Origin: Solenopsis invicta
Lineage: Eukaryota > Arthropoda > Insecta > Hymenoptera > Formicidae
Length of the DNA: 64,000 nucleotides
Assembly: GCF_016802725.1 (NCBI RefSeq)
Contig: NC_052679.1
Coordinates: 15,183,635-15,247,634 of the forward strand
Reading direction: 5' to 3'
The first letter of the stretch is position 1. Each line of letters opens with the position of its first letter. This document shows positions 37,623-48,940 of the stretch, one piece after another. A program made the position numbers and the translations under genes. Under the pieces are notes generated by a model. It had not been told where the DNA came from, searched no databases, and saw nothing but the letters and a program-made list of their open reading frames with translations.

Positions 37623-40600
37623 ATGTCTCACGTACAGTATGTGGACGAATTGGTAAAGGAGTACTTGCTCTTCAGGGGTTTCAGTCAAACCCTGAAGGCT
37701 TTTGATAATGATCTGAAGGCGGAAAAAGAAAAGGGATTTAGGGTGAGCATAATTCTAGCAAAATAACAACAAAACATCCAACCAAATAAGGATATGCTTT
37801 ATCGAGAGGACAAGACTCAAAATAATCGTGCGGTACATCCTCATGTGAATGTCATTACCTTTATCTACCGCACTTGCTCCACTTCTAGCTGTTTACAGCC
37901 TATGCTCATGTTGTTCTTTAAACGTAAAGCGTTACATGTGAATAGAAATATTTGTACATGAATTATGTTATTAGTAAAAAATTGTATCGGGAAGACAGCT
38001 TAATATTCGACAATATATTTGAACAGGTAGATAAAATAGTTGATCAATTAATGCAATACATATACAATTACGATCTGACGTCGCTGAGAGAGTTATGGGG
38101 ACATTTAGACACTAGAATGTTTTGCCGCCTCGAAAGCCACTTTACGCCCGCGATCAAAAAGTTGGAGAATTCCGTATTAAAGATGTACTTGGTAAATGCA
38201 GCTGTGAACGGCAAGCAAGATAGGATACACGAATTTTTTAATAAAATGACACCAGAGTTACAGGGTCATTCTGAATGGAAGGATTGGTTCGGTATGTTCC
38301 CTTGTTTATTTATGAATTTATAACACTGTAGATCTAGAATATTAATTTGTACATTTTGCAATATTGCAGCTCTCGCCTTTATCAAAAATCCCGAAGACAA
38401 TCCGACTTACTCGGTCCATTTTAGCAAACAATGGCATGATACTATGTTAGTATCCTTACACAATTTCCTAGCAACAATTTTTCAAGTAAGTGAGAAAGCA
38501 TTTCATTCGCATTGCAAAGCTAAAATTGATTTCTCCAGATAAATGATAAGTTTAACACTAGAAATACCGAGTGGTCATTATTGATTGTTTCGATTTTTTA
38601 GTTTAATATTGCCTTGTGTAAACAACAGGATTTTGGAATTCTTTGACTTTTCAATAATTATATCCTTTATACTGATAAAATATTTGGTTTTTACATTATT
38701 TGTATAATTTATTTGCTCAGTCTTTTCAGTGAATAAAGAATATCAGTACTTTTAGTGTTAAATAACAGAGCGACTAGAGAAGAAAAACAAAAGAATTTAT
38801 TAAGAATGAGTATTTTTTTACGTATTAGATTTTGTATTGTAACAAAATCTTATACATTATTGTAACAAAGCACAATAAAAAACACGCCTCAACATGATCA
38901 AAATATGATAGGAATAACGAGAAATTTGATATTTTCATCTCTTAGTGTATGCCTCAGCCAACATTACTTACGATTGACGAAGACACAAATAAATTTAAAC
39001 GACTACAAGAGGAGAATGAAACACTGAGGCAACGGTTGAGCGAAACCGTTAAAATAGAAAGCATATCGGATGTGAATCCAGGTCCAGCACCCCAGCATCC
39101 CCCCCTCATGGATGACTTTTACATTATTGCTCAGTACGTTCATATTAGCTTATGTAAAAAAAGATTTTATATTTTAATAATATTATTGATATTTATAAAT
39201 AATAGAGAGTCGCCGTTACTGGAAAATCCAAAGACGCTGAGGAATCTCATACGAAATATTGGTGGTGGGTCCAGTCCAATCCTAAGTAGAAAGCCTGCAA
39301 ATGTAAAAAAGAATGTGGAATCTGAAATAGTCTCGACTAAACGTACGAATACGAAGGGACGGGTGAATTCAATCAGTAAGTCTGAGGCAGTCGCCAAGAG
39401 GAGTATCAGCTGTGATTCAAGATTAAATAGTTCTAGAAAAAGAGACTCTTCTATGGACACTGCTATCGAGAGGAAGACTAAAGAAAAAATAGATTCCAGT
39501 TATATTCTTTTAAGTCAGGTTAAAGCATATTACTAATCTCGGGAATTCTCTACTATTGATCACTTTTGCTATAATAACATGTAACATTTACAGGAGGAAT
39601 ATACAGAACATAAAACCTCCATAATTCAGTGCAAGAGTAATGCGAGTGGATCGTATGTCGCGACGGGCGACGCCGACGGTGTCATCAAAGTATGGACGCC
39701 GATTCCTTCACCAAAGTAAGAAACGCGTTTATTTAATTTTCCCTATCAATGTAGAAACGATAATATTCTTGTTATTATTTCTATAATAATTATAATTTTT
39801 TGTTACTAATTTTTATTTATATTTGTGTTAGGACTGTTACTACATTCACCTCCGCCACGGTGAATTCTAATAAGGCTATCACCTCACTGGATTGGATATC
39901 GAAAAACGAACGTTATTTCCTGCACGGCGACAACAACGGTTTAATTCAGTTACACGATACGCGAGATTGTAAAACGCTCTGGGATATCAATCATGAGAAT
40001 TCGCGAATCGTTACTTTAATTTGCAATCCGACGGAATCGACGTTCGTCTGTTCTGTATCGAGCGGTAGTGAAAGCAAACTGTTGCTGTACGATATAAAAA
40101 CGAGAAAGCTCGAGAGAACATTGCCGCTAGATAAGAACGTTACTGCTTTATGTTCCGCTTTCAATCATAACGGCCAACTACTTATCACGGGATTGTCTAA
40201 TGGCAATATACTCATACACGATCTGAGGCGAAACGAAATAATAGACAATCTCAACTGCCACTCTAGCCCAATAATCGATATAGAATTAATTAACGACTTT
40301 ACAAACATATGCGCGCAAAGCGAGGATGGCAAGCTATGCCAGAGAAGTCTGAATCACTTTGGAAAAGTCTTATGGGAGACCAAGATTAAGATTGAGAAAA
40401 ATCCCGTTCACGGAAAACTATTTACCTTCGATCAGAGCGGCAATTACATGCTGCTCTGCACGCAGACTGGAGGAAATATATATAAGGTACAGATATTATA
40501 TGCAAAATATTTTATACAAATGTATATGCTCACGATATCGATTAGGTATATAATATTTAACAACTTATATACGCCACTTTTCTGTTTCGTTAGATGCCAC

Positions 40601-40743
40601 CGAGTACGCAAGGAAAGATTTTAGAACTAGGAGGACATAAGGGTACTCTATGTTGCGACTGGTCAACTGCCAATCAATCTGGAACTTGTATAACCGGCGG
40701 TGCAGAAGGAAAGGCGCGAGTATCAACACTACTCTCACCATGA
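37623..40743 (+). CDS. Wdr91: WD repeat-containing protein 91 (WDR91), 642 aa, 8 exons
   Basis: Known in other animals as a Rab7-associated, endosomal protein that works with WDR81 to lower PI3P synthesis during early-to-late endosome conversion. Exons: 37623-37742, 38027-38291, 38370-38485, 38946-39133, 39206-39518, 39594-39715, 39832-40486, 40594-40743; all GT-AG and in phase to TGA. The N-terminus (MSHVQYVDELVKEYLLFRGF) is the LisH/CTLH-like helical region typical of the family. A coiled-coil segment follows near residue 175 (FKRLQEENETLRQRL), then a basic, serine-rich linker (exon 5). The C-terminal half is a WD40 propeller with visible blades (YVATGDADGVIKVWTP, LLITGLSNGNILIHDLR). The end, CITGGAEGKARVSTLLSP, matches the family's last blade. 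The 72-nt intron 39134-39205 is stop-free and a multiple of three. Confidence 0.9.
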
Positions 40744-41431
40744 TATAGAAACAAAATTAGCATCTGTGTAAATTCGTAAGACAAATACTGATGATATTGA
40801 AGTTACTGATGATATTAATTGAAGATCTTGTAGATATTTATCTTATTCATTGTATTAAACTCACACGAGAGATTGTCGATTAAAGACATATTAGATTTTA
40901 AGACATTATACTGCATTGCCAAAGCATTGGTAATCCGTGTAAAGAGAAAAGATTCGAATATTTTATGAAAAGTACAATGTATCACTGTGGTAGTAATTAC
41001 AAGTAGTATTAAGTAGTAATATAAAAACCATCTTTTATCTTTTAAAAAGCAATCAGGGATTACCAAATATAAAATGTACAGAGAATACTGTAATTATTTT
41101 AAGAGGAGGATCATAAATATCTCAATTATTATATGATAATTTTACTCGCTTTTTTTGTAATATAAAAAAAGCAAAAAAAAGCGATAAAAGAACAATAAGG
41201 TCTTGTATGTAAAATTAGAAAATGGAACCCTTGTACAAGAAAATCAAGAAAATGTCAATAAATATCAGAGTCAATTTTAGTGTTGCACATGTGTGTATCA
41301 TTTTCCCAACTTTTTGCAAATAAATAATTCTGTCAAATAAATTACAGAATAGACTCTTTACCCTGAGAATACGCTTTTTTTTTTAATGATTAATTTATGT
41401 TAAACTTCTTACCTTCTTCAGACCTTTACAT
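40744..41431. other. Convergent 3' ends of WDR91 and SPT3
   Basis: Contains plus-strand AATAAA motifs at about 41319 and 41335, possible WDR91 polyadenylation signals. That would put WDR91 transcription almost up to the SPT3 stop codon at 41432, so the two 3' UTRs may overlap. Confidence 0.45.
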
Positions 41432-43549
41432 TTAACACGAAAGGAGTTTCAAATGTGGTTTTCTCATAGACCATCGATTAAACGGGCCTGTCATATCTAG
41501 CTGTGGAGACCAATATCTCCTGAGGGCTTCAGTTATCTCCGAAGGAGTTAATGCTTTCATTACAAAATTCTACAAAGAAAACAAACAATATATTACGTTA
41601 CTTCGTTTCGATTTTTTTCGAATATTTATTACATCTACAATATGTACCTTGCTGTGATAGCGCTTAAATGTGTATGGATTGACATAATTGAATCGTTGCC
41701 GATCTATAGCATCGCCGTGCATTTTACCCTGATCTTGCCGAACTAAGAAGGCGAGATCAACAATTTGAGCAACCGTTTCGTACGCAAGGTAAGATAAAAT
41801 TGTGTATGCTTGCTTCGACATAGTCATGTCACCTATAATTAAATAAATATAGTTAAAGTATGACACACAAAATGTAGTTATAACTTTAACAATTTTAATT
41901 GAAGTGGTACCATCCAAGCAAATCCAATCGCTAAATTTGTGGCGATTTTTGTTTGCGAAGGATACGCGACGCGCCTTGCTGAATTTCATGTAATGCGTCT
42001 CATCCATGGACCTCGATGCGATGTCCGCACGGATGCATCTACGTCGTTTAACTTCGTCCATGGAGGCTGAATTTTCCAGAAGTTCACCTGTGTTGTCAAT
42101 CTGTTCCAGAAAATTCTGAAATGGCATTTTTTTCGAAGTACCGTCTACTTTTTCAGTTTCCGTGACATTATGCGGTGAATCATTCGAGTTAATAAGTTTT
42201 TGAACCGAGGATCCTAATTCTTTGAGTTCTGAAAGAAGGAATCTTACTCTAAATAAACTTAAAACACATAACAAACTAAATAGTTATGTTCAAATATTTC
42301 TATATTTAAGCAATACATATAAATACTTTAAATAAAAAAATTTATAAAAAACAATAGCCTAATATGAGAAATATATCAACAAATTTAAGTTACAAGAAGG
42401 GCTACACTGCTTAAAAACAGATCCTAGTATTCAATAATTTCCTAAATAAATTTATAAACATTCACAAGTTCCCTATACATTTGATTAAATTTGAGAAAAT
42501 GTAATCAAGTTGAAAAATTTAGTCAATTTAACATTTTTTTTTTAAGTAAAAAATAACAGCACGCATGATAAAAAAATACTGCATACTTACGAAGATATTT
42601 CATAATACGTTGAAGCTTGACCTTATCTTTACGCATTAGAAAGAGAAGGTCCTCTCCATTAATGATATTGATTTTCTTTGAACTGGCGTCTCTGTCTGCA
42701 ATTTCACAAGCTTTCTTGACAATTGTTTTCATTTGTTGCAGCACAACATCTTCTATGATCTTTGCTGATTCATACAATGGTTCACTGCTGTCACCAAACC
42801 CATGCATCATCTGTCGAATTTCTGCAACCATTCCAATTTTATTAAAAATGTAGCAAGTAGAAGATAAGAGTCAAGAGTCTTTTTCAGTCAAAGGAAATCT
42901 TGGTGTTTAATCATATTTTCTGTAGGAGTTTTATATATATTTTTTAATTATGTAAACTATATGCAACAATTTTATCAGTCTTAAAACACAACATCCTAAA
43001 TTAAAGTAAGAACAGTAACATTGAATTGTGTAATAAATAATTTAATATTAATAATAATAATAATAATAAGAATCTTAAAATACTTGTAATTGTGAAAGAT
43101 ATCACTTCAACTAGATACAAATTTAGACTTGTTTATTTTTAAAGATGGATGTCTTTATAAATTCGACCATTCAGGCTTTTGATATTTATCACAATGAGTC
43201 ATTTATTTAAGATTTATTTTGTGTGAAACATGATTATTCATGTTTAATAATTAATTTAATATAAAATTATTATGTCAATAACAACATAACAATTAGATAA
43301 AATCAGTTAATAAATATGTCATTTATCATGATAATAATTCATTGTTGATCATATTAATTGAATTTCAAGAGTAATAATTATAGGATATCATAAACACTTA
43401 TAGGATATTACGCACTTTTTCTGTGTATTTCTATTATTATTATGTACACACCTGAATCGAGTACCTAACCTCATAAAGCAATGAACCTCACCTTGAGTGT
43501 AATTCAGTGATTCTGTGTCTGGAGGTTTCAAAAATGACGTTTCTGCCAT
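41432..43549 (-). CDS. Spt3: Transcription initiation protein SPT3 homologue (SAGA subunit), 309 aa, 5 exons
   Basis: SPT3 is a nuclear subunit of the SAGA coactivator that contacts TBP. Exons in transcript order: 43549-43492, 42821-42591, 42228-41911, 41832-41648, 41569-41432; GT-AG, phases chain to TAA. The N-terminal half of the protein is a histone fold (EIRQMMHGFGDSSEPLYES, then INGEDLLFLMRKDKVKLQRI). This is the family signature also seen in human SUPT3H. A middle block (NFLEQIDNTGELLE) aligns with the human one, and the C-terminal second histone-fold-like block carries ILSYLAYETVAQIVDLAFLV. Length is close to the family's. The ATG at 43549 is followed by an in-frame short first exon, MAETSFLKPPDTESLNYTQ. 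Start and order fit the family well. Confidence 0.9.
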
Positions 43550-44122
43550 TTTTACTTATTTGTGTCACTATTTTTATCAACTGACAACGTATAATACAAA
43601 TTATTTGAATAGAAATACACAAGCATTTATGGACCCACTAAATATTTACATTAAAACACCATTAAAACACTGGCACTACTGGCAGTGCTGCCATCCACTG
43701 CCACTGGCCATGGCATGTCACGAGGGGTAGTGAGCACCATGAATAAGAAGGAAAAAGAAAGGATATAAGTGATGAGGTGATGATAGATAAATTGATCAAT
43801 GAATTAAAAAAAATGCCTTACATATAAAAACATGCATTTGAATTGTTTGAACATTTTAAATAAAAAATCAAAATTTGATTAATATAATCACTTATTAAAA
43901 TTATATTTATTTTAAAAAAATTGTGTACTAATTTAATTGAAATAGAAATGTTTGGGAACTTTTTGTCACTCCAAATTGTAAATATTTTCAATAATAATAT
44001 ATAAGAATATACGAGAATTATAATCACTTATATAAACCTTCTACATAAATTATAACAACCTAAATTTTACCTAGATTCTAAAATTTATTATGTAGTTAGA
44101 AAGCTGATTACTTGTAAGTTTA
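43550..44122. other. Intergenic region between SPT3 and CSL4
   Basis: About 570 bases between two minus-strand genes, holding the SPT3 promoter/5' UTR and the CSL4 3' UTR. Includes a short degenerate tggca/ccactg-rich patch at 43670-43705. No gene seen. Confidence 0.6.
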
Positions 44123-45025
44123 TTAATCGTTTGTCTTTTCAGTTTGTTCTGCTATGATATGTTCTGGGACAACTTTAGCAACTTTACGAAATTCCTTGCA
44201 CAAAGACTTTGGGCACTGCATCTGTGTCCAGCTGATTGGTATCATAACTGCACCTGTAAGATGACAAGCCATTAAAGTAAGGCAAGGGAGAAAGGTACAT
44301 CGAGCTCTCACCTTCGTCGCTATGAGCTATAACTACCCCCAACTCGTTTTCTGCAGTGCTCAATTGATAAGTGTGCATTTCTGTCATTGGCATCTGTCAA
44401 AAGGTATAATAGGAAAAATTACAGGTATAATTATTAATGCATAAATATACTGTTTCACAGAGTGAAGTCAAAGGATACAACTCTTGCGAGAATAATATCT
44501 CCAGGTCGATAGCACTTGTACATCTCTATTTTGTCTTTGTCAATCGCCCGAACGTCCTCCTTCCTTAATATTCCTCTATAAGGCCTCGTCAGTACTATGT
44601 CGCCCACGCACTTGATGCTACATTTACAAAATCTTTGATTAACCACAGTGACCATGGCCGTCACAATGTCTCCTGGTGCAGGAACAGTGCTTTGCTCTGT
44701 CATACTGTGTACCTCAACTTTACGAATCTGTAATAACGTATATTTAAAGATAGCTCTTACATTTAATGAAAAATAAATGGAAACATGAAAGACTTTACTT
44801 TATCATTTGTTACTAGTTTTACGATGCCAGCGAGTTTCGAATAGATATAACCCTGCTGCTCGTACGTCCCAGGTCCAGCTACATTGCTCTTATCAGATAC
44901 ACATAATCTCTGACCTGAAAGAAATATTGGAAAATTAATTTAATGCTTACAAAGCAATTGAATCGATTAAAAATATTTAAACAATTACCGGGTACGCAGA
45001 TAATAAACTCCTCCTTCTCAGTCAT
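44123..45025 (-). CDS. Csl4: Exosome complex component CSL4 (EXOSC1), 204 aa, 5 exons
   Basis: CSL4 is one of the three S1/KH cap proteins of the RNA exosome and acts in 3'-5' RNA processing and decay in nucleus and cytoplasm. Exons in transcript order: 45025-44989, 44914-44799, 44727-44479, 44393-44312, 44253-44123; phases chain to TAA. The N-terminal ECR1 domain includes CVPGQRLC and AGPGTYEQQGYIYSKLAG. The S1 domain contains GILRKEDVRAIDKDKIEMYK and RPGDIILARV. The C-terminal part has STAENELGVVIAHSDEG and ISWTQMQCPKS, closely matching human EXOSC1. The donor ending exon 3 (gtatcc) is weak and could shift by one codon. Length fits the family (about 195-210). Confidence 0.92.
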
Positions 45026-45349
45026 TATTTTTGTATTCTGTGATGTAAATTGATAATCCCAAATTTATCAATGAAAAACATTCATATGTTGTATTACAAT
45101 TGTCGTATCAATAATACGAAAAATCTAAACATTCGAGAGACATAGTCGACTGCAAATTTGTTATTTGTTTCCGAAACATTAAATTTATTTTGGCGAGAAA
45201 CTTTTACCTTAGGAAGTTATTTGAGGTTAAGTCAACCACGTTTCTGTAGGCCTGTTAGGATGGCATCACTGCTATGTCTCGAATAAGTTGAGATTGCGAG
45301 TCTCGATATTTCGAGAATCGCAAAATCGCACTTTGCGAGTTCTTTCCAG
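45026..45349. promoter_or_regulatory. CSL4 promoter region, possibly bidirectional
   Basis: Separates the minus-strand CSL4 start from a plus-strand series of exon-like segments beginning at 45350. No TATA box is evident. The bidirectional role is inferred from the arrangement alone. Confidence 0.35.
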
Positions 45350-45410
45350 CTAAGCGGTGAACGCGGACGGATCGGCTCCGAAACGAGTGGCATCGCGGAT
45401 CATTTAATTG
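45350..45410 (+). ncRNA. Exon-like repeat unit A of a candidate spliced RNA
   Basis: Bounded by a pyrimidine-rich acceptor (ttctttccag) and a donor (gtaaat), 61 bases. Shares GGACGGATCGGCTCCG and ATCGCG with unit C. See the array described in the findings. Coding status unknown. Confidence 0.35.
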
Positions 45411-45578
45411 GTAAATATAACATATGTAGATCTCGCATTATAATTCGTTCGAACGCGTATTTCTCAATACTCGTTCGAGCGATCACGACGTATATCGCTG
45501 TCGCGTGCAGCGTCAATTGCGGTGCGCGAAATTGACCGCCCTTTCGTCTTATTAATTGTGTTTCTTTCTCATTTGCAG

Positions 45579-45631
45579 AACGTGCTGAGACAAATCGGTT
45601 CGGGGACGGATGTCGTCGCGATATCTAATTC
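45579..45631 (+). ncRNA. Exon-like repeat unit B
   Basis: Acceptor tttctcatttgcag, donor gtaagt, 53 bases. Diverged copy of the same unit (aatcggttcggggacg). Confidence 0.35.
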
Positions 45632-45830
45632 GTAAGTACAATCTACGTTACATTGTAATTACTCGGTCAATCGAAAACGTAGGTACGGCAAAAGCGATAC
45701 CGCGGCGGTATACACACGTAGCGTTGCGCACCGCGGCCTTTTGGCGCGTGAAGTTAACCGCACGCGAAAAAGAGAGAGAAAGAGAGAGATCCACTTCACG
45801 CTATATTAACTGCATTCGCGTCCTTTCCAG

Positions 45831-45891
45831 AACGCGCTAGACACGGGACGGATCGGCTCCGGAACGAGCGACATCGCGAATCCTTTAACAG
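45831..45891 (+). ncRNA. Exon-like repeat unit C
   Basis: Acceptor gtcctttccag, donor gtgagc, 61 bases. Closest relative of unit A. Confidence 0.4.
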
Positions 45892-46065
45892 GTGAGCGAA
45901 ACTTAACTCACGTTGATATTTATTGTCAATTCAATCATTGCGTCATGTAGATTCGATGGCCGTATGTAGCGCGTCCGCGACGTCGATCTTGACGCGTAAA
46001 GTTAATCGCGCGCGCCGAAACGAAGCCGGCTCGCCATCTTGATGCGCATTTTCGTCTGATTGCAG

Positions 46066-46129
46066 AACACGGCAAGGGCGCGATGCGGATTGGAGCCGGA
46101 GTGAGCGGCGCGGCGTTGCGATTTAACAG
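46066..46129 (+). ncRNA. Exon-like repeat unit D
   Basis: Acceptor cgtctgattgcag, donor gtaaac, 64 bases, ending tttaacag like unit C. Confidence 0.35.
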
Positions 46130-46138
46130 GTAAACGAA

Positions 46139-46170
46139 ATCAATCTCAATCTCAATCTCAATCTCAATCG
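46139..46170. repeat. (CTCAAT)n hexanucleotide microsatellite
   Basis: Five consecutive atctca units directly after unit D. Confidence 0.9.
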
Positions 46171-46309
46171 CGTCAATATTATCAGTTTAACCGTTGCGGA
46201 ATACAAATTCTGTATTTATACCGGTGATTCGTACAAACGCGTATTTCGCGATAATTATTCGGTCGGCGTATATATCACGCTACCTGTTGACAACGACGAT
46301 ATTTATGTA

Positions 46310-46451
46310 GGGTGCTTTCCAGCTACGACACAAGTCGACACTGTGTAACACAGTGTCCATTAGTGTGAGTGAAACAACTAAAATTTTCTCTCTTACACTA
46401 ATGGACACTGTGTTACACAGTGTCGATTTGTGTCGTAGCTGGAAAGCACCC
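46310..46451. mobile_element. MITE with ~60-bp inverted repeats and possible 3-bp target duplication
   Basis: Left arm GGGTGCTTTCCAGCTACGAC mirrors the right arm ending GTCGTAGCTGGAAAGCACCC. The arms extend through acactgtgtaacacagtgtc, itself a palindrome. Flanked by GTA on both sides. No coding. Confidence 0.85.
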
Positions 46452-46720
46452 GTATATTATCAGATTGCAAGTAACGCGCGCGGATGTCGAGCTTATAATA
46501 TTAATATGCTTCTAACGTATAAGACGAAATAATAATCGTCATAAAAAGCAACGTACATTTGCTGTTTGAGACGCGGAATGTGTATGCGGTTGCATGAATG
46601 TGAAGTTGAGAGCGGGATGTGTAGCGTCACTACGTCACAAGTGCGGCGTCGCTATGAAGTTGTCCGCGCGGGAAATGAAATCATTTCGTCTTCTTAATTG
46701 CATTTACTTTTTATCTGCAC

Positions 46721-46786
46721 AACGCGACATACGTAGAAAGACTCAACTCCGGAACGAATGGCGTTATGATTCGTCTAATTACTAAG
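46721..46786 (+). repeat. Degenerate repeat unit E (splice sites lost)
   Basis: Matches units A-D (aactccggaacga) and its upstream spacer matches theirs. The acceptor has become ctgcac and no donor is present. Separated from unit D by a hexamer microsatellite and a MITE. Confidence 0.45.
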
Positions 46787-47031
46787 CAAAGTTTATATTA
46801 ACTATGCATTTATTTTTAAACTACTAATTATTGCATAAAATATAGATTCGATAGTCATTTGTAATATAGCGCGTGATTCTTGTATTTTAGTAATTTATTT
46901 TCATTAAAACTTTACTCTTTTATTACATATCCGTTGAAATTATAAATAAAAAACGATACTTGTTTGCAAAAATAATTTTTCCATATATTTTTATAATATT
47001 ATTCTTATTTAAATATTTGTTTGTATTACAG

Positions 47032-47130
47032 ATTGTATAGTGTTTTGTATGCACTACAATTCTATTATTGCACATCATGGAAATATAATCTGAAGAGATC
47101 TAAATCAGGCCACGGTGGAGCAACTTTGCG
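47032..47130 (+). ncRNA. Candidate exon downstream of the repeat array
   Basis: Acceptor tgtttgtattacag and donor gtaagc enclose 99 bases of more balanced composition within AT-rich DNA. It could belong to the same plus-strand transcript as units A-D. No protein similarity seen. Confidence 0.25.
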
Positions 47131-47403
47131 GTAAGCATTATTGCTTACATATGTAAAATTAATTGTTGGTTTCTGTTTTTCTAGTAATTTTGTTTCAATT
47201 TCTTTAAAATAATAATTAGATGAAAAAATATTTTAATATAACACTTTCTAAATTTATTTTTATATATTCTTTTTGAAAATGTATAATTATAATATTTTAA
47301 TTTAAAAACAATTAAAAAAATTCTATGCGTATAAGAATTATCTTTTAAATCGTTGATTATTTTGAAAGCTTCTCTAATAAGAATCTTATATTTATATGTT
47401 ATA

Positions 47404-47452
47404 GATTTATCGTAGCGACGTGTCTGATGAACTCCACTATTGCGCATCGATC
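47404..47452 (+). ncRNA. Second candidate exon downstream of the repeat array
   Basis: Acceptor atatgttatag and consensus donor gtgagt enclose 49 bases (contains cgtagcgacgtgtctgatg). Link to the upstream units is inference. Confidence 0.22.
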
Positions 47453-47559
47453 GGTGAGTGATAAAAAAATTTATAAATAAGATAACAAAATTATGAAATA
47501 TAACAAGTAATTTAACTTTTTAATAATATAATAGAATTCGTAAGTTTTATTACGGCTAT

Positions 47560-47845
47560 AAAAATAATTCTGTCAAGACATAACTTTAATTAAATAAATT
47601 AAAGTTATGTTATGACATAATTCCATTTATTAAAATTATGTCATGACATAATAATAAGTACATAAATTAAAATTATGGCGGTCCATAATAATAATTCCAA
47701 ATTATCATTATGTGGTAATATAATTTTAATTAGATCAATTAAAAGTATGTGAAAACATAAAATAATTTCATAAATTAAAATTATGTCGTGACATTATAAT
47801 AATTCCGTGAATAATAATTACTTCAGGACATAATACTACATCCGA
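47560..47845. repeat. Degenerate tandem repeat rich in AATTAAAATTATGTCATGACATAA-like units
   Basis: The phrases taaattaaaattatg and gacataataat recur about six times with variable spacing. Each unit is itself partly palindromic (tcatgaca/tgtcatga). Confidence 0.7.
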
Positions 47846-48335
47846 ATTTTTATCCTGTTTCATACATAATAATAATTTAATGAATAAAAATTAAATGTAT
47901 ACCAAAATGACTAATAACGAATTGAAAGAAATACAAAGTTTTAGTATATACCAGTATAGGTATTTTGAAGAAACGTAAATAGATAAAAGAATTAACGCAA
48001 AAATACAATTTGTTATGCTAATTTTAAATAACCATAATATAAAAAATTGGTTTGCCTGTTTCATCTGGAACTCATGTTAGTGAATACATGAATTGTCCAC
48101 AAAAGATTTATGCTATGCAATATATAAATTCTAACCAGACAGGTTATTCATATTTCTTATTATTATAAAATTACATTAGAAATGCAAATAGAAAAGTACA
48201 ACTAGTATTAAATTTTTGTAAAGAATTATAATTGACTTGAATATAGACAATGTCAGTTATATTATATAAAATATAAACAATAATGACAAATTGAATATAG
48301 ACAAGTTTGTTAATATAATTAGATCATTTTTTCCA

Positions 48336-48492
48336 GTGTAAGCAAAAATATAAAATTATCTTGGAAGAATTTATAATCTTGAACAGACATAATTTGTTTT
48401 CATAAAGAAAAAAATATTCTTCGTGTAAGCAAATTATATCTGTTTAAGATTATAAATTCTTTCACAAAGATTTTACATTTTTGTTTATATAC
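48336..48492. mobile_element. MITE-like foldback, family X copy 1
   Basis: Left arm (agcaaaaatataaaattatc, then gaatttataatcttgaacag) is the inverted copy of the right arm (ctgtttaagattataaattc). A related left half occurs at 50226-50310. Confidence 0.7.
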
Positions 48493-48628
48493 GAAATAAT
48501 AAATTGTTAATTTAATACTAATTTTTTTTCTGTGTGAGTGCGTTTTGATGAAACTAGAAGAATTTCTGATTTTTATAATAGAATTCGATATCTTTTAATT
48601 AGAACGTTTGATAGACTTTATTATAATG

Positions 48629-48852
48629 GCCTAGTTTACACCGAGCACTTGATACGCGTACTAACTCGTAACTTTCTATTAATTTATCTTACTGTCGACA
48701 ATGCGTGTATACATAATACATATATTTAATTATCTTGATTCATATTATACCAACTTAATATACTATTTTTTAAATTTATTGCCGAAATCAAGACAATTTA
48801 ATAGAAAATTACTAGTTAGTACGCGTATCAAGTGCTCGGTGTAAACAAGGTC
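48629..48852. mobile_element. MITE with GTTTACACCGAGCACTTG ends
   Basis: About 50-bp terminal inverted repeats. Left TTTACACCGAGCACTTGATA followed by CGCGTACTAACT; the right is its exact inverted copy over that stretch. No transposase frame. Confidence 0.8.
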
Positions 48853-48940
48853 AATCTGGCAATTCCTATAATATTTCTGACTCAATTTTTAAACAGACAT
48901 ATTGGTTGATACAATCAGATTTTTAAATATCGCAACAAGA

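Noticed and set aside
45610..45840. 76-codon open frame crossing repeat units B and C
   Set aside because: It runs through predicted introns and microsatellite sequence and has no domain. The array is better described as splice-bounded repeats.
45870..45890. Resemblance of the R-I-G-S-G-T repeat core to a casein-kinase glycine loop
   Set aside because: Only about six residues match and no following kinase motifs exist, so this is most likely coincidence.
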